Source: Saccharopolyspora indica (GTDB lineage: Bacteria > Actinomycetota > Actinomycetes > Mycobacteriales > Pseudonocardiaceae). Taken from it: a stretch of 64,000 bases of DNA. The translations under genes and the position numbers were made by a program. The notes under the pieces were generated by a model, which saw only the letters and a program-made list of their open reading frames with translations, had not been told where the DNA came from and ran no database searches. The stretch covers positions 124,001-188,000 of the forward strand of contig NZ_JAQGLB010000016.1 of assembly GCF_027853965.1 (NCBI RefSeq). The letters are read 5' to 3'. Shown piece after piece: positions 15,954 through 24,923 of the stretch (position 1 is the first letter of the stretch; each line of letters begins with the position of its first letter).

Positions 15954-16007
15954 GGTACCGCTCGGTGAAATTTGCCGTTTAAAAACATTTCTGATGAGTG
16001 CGGTACC
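15954..16007. promoter_or_regulatory. Inverted repeat flanking an AT-rich promoter region
   Basis: GGTACCGC (15954-15961) and GCGGTACC (16000-16007) flank 38 bases that include an unusually AT-rich run (TTTGCCGTTTAAAAACATTT). It lies between the divergent LuxR gene and the ketosynthase operon. This fits a promoter with paired regulator sites. Nearby, direct repeats of CGATCAT (around 15900) and CGTTCACGAACG (15874-15885) are further candidate sites. Confidence 0.5.
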
Positions 16008-16115
16008 GGCTGTCCTGTTCGGCTTTGACGTCCAGTACCTCGCGGGCCTGCTGGTGCCGAACTCGGCTTGCTTTGCTGGGGACGGGAACTGCGGGACAAC
16101 GGAGAGCGAGGCGGT

Positions 16116-17399
16116 ATGAATCGCGCTAAGCACTCGGCTGCGGCCGCATTCGATCAGGTCGTCGTCACGGGACTCGGGATGATTCTGCCGAACGCGGACG
16201 GCCCGGAGCCGGCGTGGCAGCACCTGGCAGGCGGTGCTTCGCAGATCGGGACCGTGCCCGACGCCGTTGCGGGTCACACCGGAATCCGGGTTGCGGGCCG
16301 GCTCGGCGACTTCGACCACCGCGAACACCTGCCCGACCTGCCGGACAACTTCGTCAAGCGCTACGGGCGGGAGATCCTCGTCGTGCTGTCGGCGGTGGAG
16401 AACGCGCGGCGCGACAGCGGGCTGGAGCGGGCCGCGCTCGCCCCGGAGCGGACCGGGGTCATCGCCTCCAGCGCGCGCGGCCCCGTCGAGTGGTGGTCGC
16501 AGGTCCGCTCGGGCACGGCCCTCGACGACCGCTGGCCCGTGCTGTCGCGCGGCAGCGGGATCTTCGCGTCCTTGCCGGGCAGCCCCGCGGCCTTGAGCGC
16601 GATCCGGCTGAACGCGCAGGGGTTCGTGACCACCTACAGCAACGCGTGCATCGGCGGGCACCAGGCGATCGGGACCGCTGCCGAGCAGATCCAGCACGGC
16701 CGCGCCGACGTCGTGTTCGTCATCGGCCACGAGATGCCGGTGGTTCCGGAGATCTTCCAGATCTACTCGGCTCCGGGCAGCGCGGTCCTGTCCAGGGAGG
16801 TCGATCCCGCGCGGGCGATGAAGCCGTACTCCGCGGACCGCGACGGGTTCGCGCTCGGCGAGGGCGCCGTGGTGCTCGTCCTGGAGCACGCCGCCCACGC
16901 CGCGGCCCGGAACGCGCGGTGCTACGCCGGGATCCGGGCGGTCCACACCGTGAACGAAGCCGGCCACGCGACGCGGATGGACCTGTCAGGTGCTCGAACC
17001 GCGCGGATGGTGGACGAGGTGGCCGCCGCGGCGGAGCTCTCGGTGCGGGATCTGGACTACATCTGCGGCCACGGCACCGCGACGCGGTACAACGACCTCG
17101 CCGAAGTGCGGGCCGTGCGCCTGCTGTACGGCGACGGCGACGCGCCTCCGCTGGGGTCGGTCAAGCCGATCTTCGGGCACCTGCTCGGCGCCGCCGGGGT
17201 GCTCAACTGCGCTGCCCTGGCGATGATGCTCCAGCGGCAGCGCATCGTGCCGACGGCGAACTGCTCGAACGTCGACCCCGAGTGCGGCGGCGACCACGTG
17301 GCCGAAGGCGTGCGGGCCGCGGCGCTGCGCTCGGTCCTGTCGCTGGCGTTCGCCATCGGCAGCCAGAGCTCGGCCGTGGTGATGGAGGCGGTCGCATGA
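16116..17399 (+). CDS. Beta-ketoacyl synthase (complete KS, FabF/KS-alpha-like)
   Basis: Condensing enzyme of 427 residues and first gene of the operon. The catalytic triad is complete: Cys178 in YSNACIGGHQAIG, His319 in CGHGTATRYNDLAE and His355 in VKPIFGHLLGAAG. The protein should catalyse decarboxylative Claisen condensation. GAGCGAGGCGGT precedes ATG 16116. It overlaps the CoA-transferase start by four bases (ATGA). It is the only ketosynthase of the three KS-type genes here that keeps both histidines, so it is the likely elongating KS. Confidence 0.88.
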   Translation: MNRAKHSAAAAFDQVVVTGLGMILPNADGPEPAWQHLAGGASQIGTVPDAVAGHTGIRVAGRLGDFDHREHLPDLPDNFVKRYGREILVVLSAVENARRDSGLERAALAPERTGVIASSARGPVEWWSQVRSGTALDDRWPVLSRGSGIFASLPGSPAALSAIRLNAQGFVTTYSNACIGGHQAIGTAAEQIQHGRADVVFVIGHEMPVVPEIFQIYSAPGSAVLSREVDPARAMKPYSADRDGFALGEGAVVLVLEHAAHAAARNARCYAGIRAVHTVNEAGHATRMDLSGARTARMVDEVAAAAELSVRDLDYICGHGTATRYNDLAEVRAVRLLYGDGDAPPLGSVKPIFGHLLGAAGVLNCAALAMMLQRQRIVPTANCSNVDPECGGDHVAEGVRAAALRSVLSLAFAIGSQSSAVVMEAVA

Positions 17400-19030
17400 G
17401 CCCGGCGATCGCCGCGTCCGCCGACGAGCTGTGCGAACGCCACCTGCGGTCCGGGACGCACCTCCACGTGGCGTCGACCATGTCGCGCCCGAATGCGCTG
17501 GTGCGCGCCGTGGCGCGGAACTTCGCGGGCAGAGCGCGCTTCACGGTCAGCGCGAACGCCTTCCACGCCGGAATGCACTCGTTGGTGATGGCCGGGGTGG
17601 TCGAGCGGGCGATCACCTGCTTCGCCGGGGACACCGCGCCGGTGTCGCGGCCGAACGGGCTCTACCGGGACATCACCCGGGGGCGCCCGTTCGCCGTCGA
17701 GGAGTGGAGCCTGCTGTCGTTCCTGCAGCGCTTGATCGCGGGAGCCACCGGTGCGCCCTTCGCGATCACGACCTCGCTGGTGGGATCCGATCTCGACCCG
17801 GCGCCCGAACGGGATGGCAGCGCTCGGCGCATCCCCGCCCTGCGCCCCGACGTCACCCTGGTTCACGCGCACTGCGCCGATGCGCGGGGAAATCTCTACT
17901 TCAGCGGCCCCGTCGGCGAGGGCACCTGGGGTGCGATGGCCGCCCGGAGAGGTGTGCTCGCCACGGTCGAGCAGGTCCGCGCCACCGCGCCGCCGCACGC
18001 GAAGTGCTCCGTTCCCGCGGACCGCGTGCTGGGCATCGCGGAATGCCCGATGGGCGCCCACCCGCAAGGGATGGCCGCCTGGCCGGAGATCGGTTTCGGC
18101 GGATACGTCGACGACTACCCGTTCCTGGAGGAGCTCGCGGCGGCCTGCCGCGCACCGCAGACCGCGCGGTCGTGGTTCGGGAAGTGGGTGAAGGACATCG
18201 ACGACCAGCGGGGATACCTCGACGAACTCGGTGCGGGACGCGTCGCCGGGCTGATCTCGGGACTGCGTGCAGCGCCGAGCGCCGCCGTTCGCCCGGGCGG
18301 GCGGGCGAGCGAGCGGGAACGGCACGTCGTGCTGGCGGCTCGGCGGATCGCGCGAGAAGTCCGGGACAACGGGTACCGCACGCTCCTCGCGGGGATCGGC
18401 GTTTCGCACGTGGCGTGCTGGCTGGCCGCCCGGATGCTGAAGTCCGAGGAGATCGAGGTCGAGGTCGTCAACGAGCTCGGGATGATCGGCTTCCTGCCGC
18501 ATCCGGGCGACACGTTCCTGTTCTCGCAGAGGCACGTCGCCCGGTGCCGCGCCGCGGCGGGCACGCTGGAGGTCCTGGGGCAGCTGGTCGCCGGTGGTGC
18601 GCGCACGCTGGGCGTGCTCTCGGCGGCCCAGGTCGACCAGGACGGCCAGATCAACACCAGTCGCACTCCCAGCGGTGGTTTCCTGGTCGGCTCGGGCGGG
18701 GCCAACGACGTCGCCAGCCACGTCCGGAGCGTCGTCGTCGCGGCTGCCGCGCCGGATCGCTACGTGCCCTCGGTGGACTTCGTGACGAGCCCCGGGAGGA
18801 ACGTGAGCTGCGTCGTGGCCGAGTTCGGCGGCTTCGAGCGCGGCGCGGACGGCGCCTTCCGGCTGAGCTCGTGGCTGCCCGCCGAGCCGGGAGCGGATCC
18901 GCGGGCCTGCGTCCGGGACCGCACCGGCTGGAAGCCGGTCGTCGCCGACGACCTGGTCGTCGAGGAACCGCCGTCCGGGCGGGAGCTGGCCGTGCTGCGG
19001 GCGATCGACGTGCACGGGACCTATCGGTGA
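17396..19030 (+). CDS. Fused glutaconate-type CoA-transferase (A and B subunits, family I)
   Basis: Protein of 544 residues. The N-terminal half resembles CoA-transferase subunit A (GTHLHVASTMSRPNALVRAV, VLATVEQVRATAP). The C-terminal half resembles subunit B: VVNELGMIGFLPHPGD carries the probable catalytic Glu360, then SAAQVDQDGQINTSRTPSGG, GSGGANDVASHV and VDFVTSPGRN. These enzymes move CoA between carboxylic acids through a glutamyl-CoA intermediate. The subunits are normally separate genes. Inside this operon it could load a free acid as a CoA primer or extender, or release product. It starts inside the KS stop. Confidence 0.82.
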   Translation: MSPAIAASADELCERHLRSGTHLHVASTMSRPNALVRAVARNFAGRARFTVSANAFHAGMHSLVMAGVVERAITCFAGDTAPVSRPNGLYRDITRGRPFAVEEWSLLSFLQRLIAGATGAPFAITTSLVGSDLDPAPERDGSARRIPALRPDVTLVHAHCADARGNLYFSGPVGEGTWGAMAARRGVLATVEQVRATAPPHAKCSVPADRVLGIAECPMGAHPQGMAAWPEIGFGGYVDDYPFLEELAAACRAPQTARSWFGKWVKDIDDQRGYLDELGAGRVAGLISGLRAAPSAAVRPGGRASERERHVVLAARRIAREVRDNGYRTLLAGIGVSHVACWLAARMLKSEEIEVEVVNELGMIGFLPHPGDTFLFSQRHVARCRAAAGTLEVLGQLVAGGARTLGVLSAAQVDQDGQINTSRTPSGGFLVGSGGANDVASHVRSVVVAAAAPDRYVPSVDFVTSPGRNVSCVVAEFGGFERGADGAFRLSSWLPAEPGADPRACVRDRTGWKPVVADDLVVEEPPSGRELAVLRAIDVHGTYR

Positions 19031-19045
19031 GCGGAGGGACAGCGC

Positions 19046-20041
19046 ATGGCTTCCGAGATCGGGATGGTGCTGGACGGGGTCGGCCACCACTTCCCGGGTG
19101 ACCCCATCGGCAACGACCACTTCGAACGACTCGACTCGCTGGACGTCGACGACGCCTGGATCCGCCGGAACACCGGGGTTTCGACGCGGCACTGGCCCGG
19201 CGCGCACGAGCGCCACGTGGACATGGCGGAACGAGCCGCGCGCATGGCGCTGGCGGATGCGGGCTTGGCCGTCGAGGACGTGGACGTGGTCCTGGGCACG
19301 AGCGCGACCTCCCGGCCCCGGACGAACCCCTCCACGCCCGGCAACAACTACATGGACATCGCCCTGCCGCTGCAGGACCGCATCGGCGCGCGCCGGGCGA
19401 TGGCCATGGACGTGATGGGCGTGGCGTGCTCCGGCTTCCTGCACGCCAGCGTGGTCGCGCGCGGGCTGATCGCCACCGGCGGCTACCGCACCGTGCTCAT
19501 CGCCTGCGCGGAGAACCCCGAACCGATCCTGAACTTCTCCTACCGCAACAGCGTTCTGTTCGGGGCGGGAGCGGCGGCCGGGGTGTGGCGGGCCAGCGCC
19601 GGAGCGGACGGGCTGCTCGCCGCGGCGCTGCACGCGGACGGGTCGTACTTCGACGCCTTCGACATCGACGACCAGGACAAGATGGTGATGAAGGGCAAGG
19701 TGGTGGGCGACGCGGCGGTCCCGATGCTGGCGCAGGCCACCGAGGAAGTTCTCGGCCAGCTCGACGGCGGTTTGGACGGCATCGACTGGATCATCCCGCA
19801 CCAGGGCAACATCAACCTCATCACCGGGCTGCGGGATGAACTCCGCCTGCCGGACGAGCGCGTCCTGCTCAACATCCACCGCCGCGGCAACACCTCGAGC
19901 GTCAGCGTCCCCGGCTGCCTGTCCGAGCACGTCCACAACGGCACCATCGCCCGCGGGCAGCGCGTCCTCACCATGGCCGTCGGGCGCGGTTTCAGCTGGG
20001 GCGCACTCGCTTTCACCTACGGCGAGCCGACCCATGCCTGA
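19046..20041 (+). CDS. 3-Oxoacyl-ACP synthase III-like (KAS III) enzyme, first copy
   Basis: FabH-type condensing enzyme of 331 residues. The triad is intact: Cys128 in GVACSGFLHAS, His252 in WIIPHQGNINL and Asn282 in HRRGNTSSVSVP. KAS III enzymes use acyl-CoA primers, so it probably starts chains, or it performs a condensation or acyl transfer with an unusual partner. It begins 15 bases after the CoA-transferase and overlaps the following SDR by 8 bases. Its N-terminus (MVLDGVGHHFPGD) is of normal length. Confidence 0.88.
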   Translation: MASEIGMVLDGVGHHFPGDPIGNDHFERLDSLDVDDAWIRRNTGVSTRHWPGAHERHVDMAERAARMALADAGLAVEDVDVVLGTSATSRPRTNPSTPGNNYMDIALPLQDRIGARRAMAMDVMGVACSGFLHASVVARGLIATGGYRTVLIACAENPEPILNFSYRNSVLFGAGAAAGVWRASAGADGLLAAALHADGSYFDAFDIDDQDKMVMKGKVVGDAAVPMLAQATEEVLGQLDGGLDGIDWIIPHQGNINLITGLRDELRLPDERVLLNIHRRGNTSSVSVPGCLSEHVHNGTIARGQRVLTMAVGRGFSWGALAFTYGEPTHA

Positions 20042-20825
20042 AGTCCGGCAAGCGCTGGTGGTGGGCGGAACGCGGGGAATCGGCGCTGCGATCGCACTGG
20101 CCCTCGCCGAGTCCGGCTGGCCCACCGCGGTCGCCGCCCGCGGGCAGCGGCAACGGGATGAGTTCGCCGCGCGCGCTTCGGCGCGAGGGCTGCGGGTGCG
20201 CACCTACCACGTCGACGTGACCTGCGCGGACAGCGTCGACCTGCTTTTCGAGCAGGTGTGCGCGGACGGTGAGCTGGGCGTTTGCGTGTCGGCAGCCGGG
20301 CGCAACCTGTCCCGGCCGCTGCTGCGCGCTCCTCGCGAGGCAGGTGGCACGTGGTCGGCGCACGACGTCGACGAGTGGAGGCACACGATCGACCTGTGCC
20401 TCACCGGCACTTTCCTGGTGGGCCGCCGGGCGGCGCTGGCGATGGCCCGGGCCGGTACCGGCGGCGTGATCATCCCGATCGCGAGCAGCACCTGGCGCGG
20501 TTCCTGGGGTCAGTCGGCGTACGCGGCGGCCAAGGCCGCGGTCGTGTCGATGACCCGCAGCTGGGCGCTGGAACTGGCCGAGCACGGGATTCGCGTGGTC
20601 GCCATCGCTCCCGGGGTGGTGGACGGGACCGCGCTGCGCGACAAGGCGGCGGCGCATCCGAACCACGCGCGGTTCATGGAGCGGCTGCGGCAGCGGATCC
20701 CGCTCGGCCGGTTCGCCGATCCCGCCGAGATCGCCGATTCCGCGCTGTACGCGGTGCGCAACGACTACCTCACCGGCACCGTGCTGGAAGTCGCGGGCGG
20801 CGGGTTTCCACCGAAGATCGATTAG
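20034..20825 (+). CDS. Short-chain dehydrogenase/reductase (FabG-like)
   Basis: SDR of 263 residues. Cofactor loop ALVVGGTRGIGAAIALAL is at the N-terminus. The catalytic block is IPIASSTWRGSWGQSAYAAAKAAV with the YxxxK pair. The C-terminus ends DYLTGTVLEVAGGGF. The usual NNAG is altered to CVSAAGRN. It probably reduces the beta-keto group made by the synthases. ATG 20034 overlaps the KAS III stop by 8 bases. The following 105-base gap is the largest inside the operon. Confidence 0.86.
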   Translation: MPEVRQALVVGGTRGIGAAIALALAESGWPTAVAARGQRQRDEFAARASARGLRVRTYHVDVTCADSVDLLFEQVCADGELGVCVSAAGRNLSRPLLRAPREAGGTWSAHDVDEWRHTIDLCLTGTFLVGRRAALAMARAGTGGVIIPIASSTWRGSWGQSAYAAAKAAVVSMTRSWALELAEHGIRVVAIAPGVVDGTALRDKAAAHPNHARFMERLRQRIPLGRFADPAEIADSALYAVRNDYLTGTVLEVAGGGFPPKID

Positions 20826-20930
20826 CCGGTACGCGGAGTACGCACCGCACCGGAACACGGGTACTTCGCGGGTGATGTGCGGCGAATCACCGCTCCGTAA
20901 CGTCGGTTTCAGCGATCTGAGGGAGTGGAG

Positions 20931-21731
20931 ATGGACTCTCGGAAGAACTCGCTCCGGGCGAGCGTCGCCGACGGCGTGGCGCGAATCGTGCTGAACCGGC
21001 CGGAGAAGCGCAACGGGCTCGACCGCGAGCTGGGAGAGCGCTTGCTGGAGAGCGTTCTCCGCGCGGCCCGGGACACCGAGGTGCGGGCGATCGTGATCAC
21101 CGGCGCGGGCCCGGCCTTCTGCGCCGGTGACGACATCGCCCGCCTGCAGGAGATCCTCCGCGGCGAGCGGGAGAACGCGGCGTCGTTCCGGGAGAGCGGC
21201 GATGCGCACTACCTCCGGATCTGCGAGGCGGTGATCCGGGCGCCCAAACCGGTGATCGCGGGCATCAACGGCGCCGCGATCGGGGCCGGCGCGGAGATCG
21301 CCTGCGCCGCCGACTACCGGATCGCCGCGCGCAGCGCGTGCATCGGCAGTTGCGTGGCGAACCTCGGGCACGTCGGCAACGCGGTGCTGCTGCCGCGCGT
21401 GGTCGGCCTGGCCAGGGCCACCGAGATCTTCATGACCGGCCGACTGGTCGGTTCTGCGGAAGCGGAGCGGATCGGCCTGTTCGACCGGGTCGTGGACGAC
21501 GCGGAGTTCCACCGGGAGCTCGACGAGCTGGCCAGGACCACGGCGCGGAGCGCGACCAAGAGCCTGGGGCTGTTCAAGGAACTCCGGGAACGAGCGTGGG
21601 CGGCGCCGGTGGCGCACGGCCTCCGGCTGCAGGACGAGTACCACGACAGGTGCTGCAACGAGGTCGAAGACGCATCGGAGGGGCCGCGAGCGTTCCTGGA
21701 GCGGCGAGACGCGAAGTTCACGGGCCGGTGA
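20931..21731 (+). CDS. Enoyl-CoA hydratase/isomerase-family protein
   Basis: Crotonase-fold protein of 266 residues. CoA-binding and oxyanion segments are RIVLNRPEKRNGLD, GAGPAFCAGDDIARLQ and AGINGAAIGAGAEIACAADYRIA. It would hydrate or dehydrate an acyl-CoA, or isomerise a double bond. As the only dehydratase candidate in the operon it would supply the dehydration step after the SDRs. That would imply CoA-bound intermediates. ATG 20931 has GGGAG upstream. GTG 20925 is a weaker alternative. Confidence 0.86.
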   Translation: MDSRKNSLRASVADGVARIVLNRPEKRNGLDRELGERLLESVLRAARDTEVRAIVITGAGPAFCAGDDIARLQEILRGERENAASFRESGDAHYLRICEAVIRAPKPVIAGINGAAIGAGAEIACAADYRIAARSACIGSCVANLGHVGNAVLLPRVVGLARATEIFMTGRLVGSAEAERIGLFDRVVDDAEFHRELDELARTTARSATKSLGLFKELRERAWAAPVAHGLRLQDEYHDRCCNEVEDASEGPRAFLERRDAKFTGR

Positions 21732-21734
21732 GCC

Positions 21735-22709
21735 ATGGGAGGAAGCGTGCAGCAGGGGTGTTGGGCGGGGTCCGGGATCCGGATCACCGGGATCGGCCAC
21801 TACTTCCCGGTGGATCTGGTGCACAACGTGCCGCAGCGATCCGGCGGGGAGCGGTTCAACGCGATCGACCAGGCCGTGGTGGGGCAGGTCGACGTGCGCA
21901 CGCGCGGTGTCGCCGGAGCCGACGAGACCGTCGAGCTGATGGCCGTTCGCGCCGCCGAGCACGCGTTGCGGGAGGCCGCCCGGGACAGCGGTGACGTCGA
22001 ACTGGTCGTGGTCACCAACTGGACGGACCGCCAGTGGGTGCCCGAGCTGGGGCCCGCGGTGGCCGCGCAGCTCAGCGCGAAGGCGCTCGGCTTCGATCTC
22101 TGCGGCGCCTGCACGGGTTTCGTGCACGGCGTTCAGACCGCGGCCGCGCTGATGTCCACTTTGGATCTCCGGACCGCGGTCGTGACGTGCTCCGAGCAGT
22201 TCTCCCGCCGGGTCCGGCCGGGCAGCAAGGGTGAGCTCGTGGTCGGCGACGCGGCCGGTGCGGTCGTCCTCGAACGCGGTGCGCCCGGCGCCACCGGGCT
22301 CATCGACTCGGTGCTGACCAGCGACGGCGGTTCGGCGAGCACGATCTACGCGCGTCGTCCGGAGGGCTGGGTCACCAGCGAGCCGACCCTGGTCGATCGC
22401 GCCGTGACGGGCACGGTCCGGGTGGTGGAGCGGCTGCTGACCCGCAACTCGATCCTGATGGCCGACGTCGACTGGGTCCTGCCGCACCCGGGCACCGACC
22501 CCGTCCACCGGGCGGTGCGCGAGAAGCTGGGCATCTCGCCGGAGCAGTTCGTCGTCACCATGGATTCCCGCGGGAACACCTCCAGCGCCTCCATCCCGAT
22601 CGCGCTCTCCGAGCTGTGGCAGAGCGGGCGGGTGCGCCGCGGAGACCTGTTCCTGACCCCGGCCATCGGAGCCGGGTTCTTCGAGGGCGGCCTGCTCTTC
22701 CGGCTCTGA
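21735..22709 (+). CDS. KAS III-like enzyme, second copy
   Basis: FabH-type enzyme of 324 residues, clearly divergent from the copy at 19046-20041. Triad: Cys126 in FDLCGACTGFVHG, His251 in WVLPHPGTDPVHR and Asn281 in DSRGNTSSASIPIAL. The N-terminal substrate region is shortened and lacks the usual RTGI segment (QVDVRTRGVAGADETVE instead). Having two active KAS III enzymes in one operon suggests two different starter or terminal condensations. It begins 3 bases after the hydratase. Confidence 0.86.
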   Translation: MGGSVQQGCWAGSGIRITGIGHYFPVDLVHNVPQRSGGERFNAIDQAVVGQVDVRTRGVAGADETVELMAVRAAEHALREAARDSGDVELVVVTNWTDRQWVPELGPAVAAQLSAKALGFDLCGACTGFVHGVQTAAALMSTLDLRTAVVTCSEQFSRRVRPGSKGELVVGDAAGAVVLERGAPGATGLIDSVLTSDGGSASTIYARRPEGWVTSEPTLVDRAVTGTVRVVERLLTRNSILMADVDWVLPHPGTDPVHRAVREKLGISPEQFVVTMDSRGNTSSASIPIALSELWQSGRVRRGDLFLTPAIGAGFFEGGLLFRL

Positions 22710-22737
22710 ACGGTACGGCGATCACCGGAGGCTGAGC

Positions 22738-23568
22738 GTGACTTCGACGCAATTCGACACCGTGGACCTCTTCGGCGGCCGGACCGCGCTGGTGACCGGT
22801 GCGGGCAGCGGGATCGGCGCGGTCCTGGCGCAGCGGCTGGCCCGGCACGGAGCGGCCGTCGGCCTGCTCGGCCGCGGCGAAGCCGCCCTGGCAGAGGTGG
22901 CGGAGGCCATCAGCGGGGCGGGCGGCCGCGCGCTGGTGCTGCCCGCCGACGTCCAGGACCACGAGACGCTGGAACGAGCGGTGGAGACCTGCGCCGCCGA
23001 GCTCGGCCCGGTGGACCTGCTGGTCAGCAACGCCGGGAGCGGTGAGCACCAGGTCTTCCTGTGCGAGCAGACCGAAGCCGACTGGCAGCGGACGATCGAC
23101 GTCAACCTCACCGGCGCGTTCCGCATCTGCCGCCTGGTGGTTCCCGGCATGATCGAGCGGCGCAGCGGCGGCATCGTGCTGATGTCCTCGGTGGCGGGCA
23201 ACCGCGGTCTGCCCGCCAACACCGCCTACTGCGCGGCCAAGTCCGGCCTCCACGGGCTGGCCCGGGCGCTGGCGTGCGAGCTGGGGCCGTACGGAATCCG
23301 GGTCAACGCCGTCTGCCCCGGGCTGACCGACAGTCCCGGGCTGACCGACGAATCCCGCTACGGGCGGGACTTCATCGCGAGCCTGGCCCGACACCACGGG
23401 CCGCCGGACCTGACGTGGGAGCGCTACGTCCGCCGCGCGGCCCGCAACACCGCGCTGGGCCGGCTGCTCGATCCCGACGAGGTCGCCCGGCTGTCGACCT
23501 ACCTGCTGTCCGAGCTGTCCGCCGGCATCACCGGGCAGGCGGTCGGCATCGACGGCGGCGCCCTGTGA
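22738..23568 (+). CDS. Short-chain dehydrogenase/reductase
   Basis: SDR of 276 residues with complete motifs: TALVTGAGSGIGAVLAQRLA for cofactor, DLLVSNAGSGE for the NAG strand, VLMSSVAGNRGLPANTAYCAAKSGLHG with Ser, Tyr and Lys, and an insertion (residues about 200-235, DESRYGRDFIASLARHHG) that lengthens the substrate lid. It ends GQAVGIDGGAL. It starts at GTG behind GGAGGCTGA. Together with four other SDR units in the operon it points to a heavily reduced or regiospecifically reduced product. Confidence 0.86.
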   Translation: MTSTQFDTVDLFGGRTALVTGAGSGIGAVLAQRLARHGAAVGLLGRGEAALAEVAEAISGAGGRALVLPADVQDHETLERAVETCAAELGPVDLLVSNAGSGEHQVFLCEQTEADWQRTIDVNLTGAFRICRLVVPGMIERRSGGIVLMSSVAGNRGLPANTAYCAAKSGLHGLARALACELGPYGIRVNAVCPGLTDSPGLTDESRYGRDFIASLARHHGPPDLTWERYVRRAARNTALGRLLDPDEVARLSTYLLSELSAGITGQAVGIDGGAL

Positions 23569-23597
23569 ACCGCGCGAGAGCACTGTGAGGAGTTGCC

Positions 23598-24923
23598 TTG
23601 GTCAGCTTGGCGTCAACCGGAAGGGACGTGCTGGTCACCGGCATGGGGTTCTGCCTGCCGGGGCCCGGCGGAGCGGTCTGCCGCACGCCCGGCGAGCTGT
23701 GGGAGACGGTGTCCACTGGGCGATCGCACCTGGACAACGACGGCTTCTTCCGCGGGCGGGTGAACCTCTCCGACGAGGAGTTCGGCGCGGCGGTGCCGGG
23801 CATCCCGCAGCGCTACCTGCGCAACTACGCAGACGTGCACCGGTACGGCCTGCTGTCGCTGGTGGAGGCGTGCCAGGACGCGGGTTTCGACTGGCGCGGC
23901 GGGGAACTGCAGGACGCCGCGGTGCTCACCGCGCGGGCGAGCGTGGACAACTCGGTGGACACCTACCTCGCGTGCATGCAGGCGGATCCGCGGTCGATCG
24001 GGCTGCGCGACGCCCGCGCGCTGTTCACCCGCCTCGCGGTGTCGGCGACCGCGACCGACGTGGCGAACGTCCAGGCGTCCCTGCTGGCCAACGGCGGGCC
24101 GAGCTACACGGTCTCGTGCGGGTGCGCTTCGTCGGCGGTGCTGATCGGCGTGGCCGCCAACCTGATCGCCGGTGGTGAGGTCGAGGTCGCAGCGGTCACC
24201 GGTGTCGACACCTTCGACACCGACCGGCTCCAGCACTTCGAGGAGCTGAAGGCGGCATCGGGTGCGCAGCCGACGAGCACCACGCCTGCGGCGAGGATCC
24301 GCTGGGACGGCCCGATGCGGCCGTACGACGAACGCGCCTGCGGGTTCAACATCGGCGACGGCTCCGCGACGTTGATCCTGGAGAGCCGTGAGCACAGCCG
24401 CCGCCGAGGTGCCGAGCCCTACGGCCGCGTGCTCGGCCAGGCGACCACGAGGGGCAAGGCGCAGAGCGCGCTGACCGTGGACGACAGCGGCGAGCCGCTG
24501 GCCCGCGCGGCGGAGAAGTGCTTGCGGGGAAACGGTTCCCGAGCCGCGATCGCCCCGTCCGACATCGGCTACGTCAACGGCGGCGCCGAGGGCGATCCGC
24601 TCTTCCACCGCATCGAGTACAACGGCGTGCGCGCGGTCTTCGGCGCGCACACCGAGAACGTCGTGGTGAGCTCGCAGGAAGCGTGCTTCGGGCACAACGC
24701 GGCTCCGCTGGGCAACATCGGCGCGGCGGCGACGATGCTGATGATGCGCAACGGCGTCGCCGCGCCGACGGCCAACTGCGAGAAGCCGGTGACCGACGCC
24801 CCGTTCGAGATCGTGGCCGCCGGTGGCCCGCGGCCGCTGGACTTCGACCTCGCGCTGAGCTTCAACTACCAGCTGGGCGGCGTGTCGAGCGCGCTGCTGG
24901 TCGGCTCCCCGGAGGGATGCTGA
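23598..24923 (+). CDS. Ketosynthase homologue lacking first catalytic His (KS/CLF-like)
   Basis: Thiolase-fold protein of 441 residues. The nucleophile region is VSCGCASSAVLIG (Cys174/Cys176). The usual HGTGT block is replaced by NGGAEGDPLFHRIE, putting Glu331 where the first His belongs. The last His is present (His366 in EACFGHNAAPLGNIGA). This pattern is neither a normal KS nor a standard chain-length factor, which usually loses the Cys. It starts at TTG behind GAGGAG and overlaps the next, similarly altered gene by one base. The two probably form a heterodimer. Confidence 0.82.
   Translation: MVSLASTGRDVLVTGMGFCLPGPGGAVCRTPGELWETVSTGRSHLDNDGFFRGRVNLSDEEFGAAVPGIPQRYLRNYADVHRYGLLSLVEACQDAGFDWRGGELQDAAVLTARASVDNSVDTYLACMQADPRSIGLRDARALFTRLAVSATATDVANVQASLLANGGPSYTVSCGCASSAVLIGVAANLIAGGEVEVAAVTGVDTFDTDRLQHFEELKAASGAQPTSTTPAARIRWDGPMRPYDERACGFNIGDGSATLILESREHSRRRGAEPYGRVLGQATTRGKAQSALTVDDSGEPLARAAEKCLRGNGSRAAIAPSDIGYVNGGAEGDPLFHRIEYNGVRAVFGAHTENVVVSSQEACFGHNAAPLGNIGAAATMLMMRNGVAAPTANCEKPVTDAPFEIVAAGGPRPLDFDLALSFNYQLGGVSSALLVGSPEGC

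Noticed and set aside
20826..20930. Possible hidden ACP gene in the operon gap
   Set aside because: The gap is only 105 bases and has no DSL-type serine motif in any frame.
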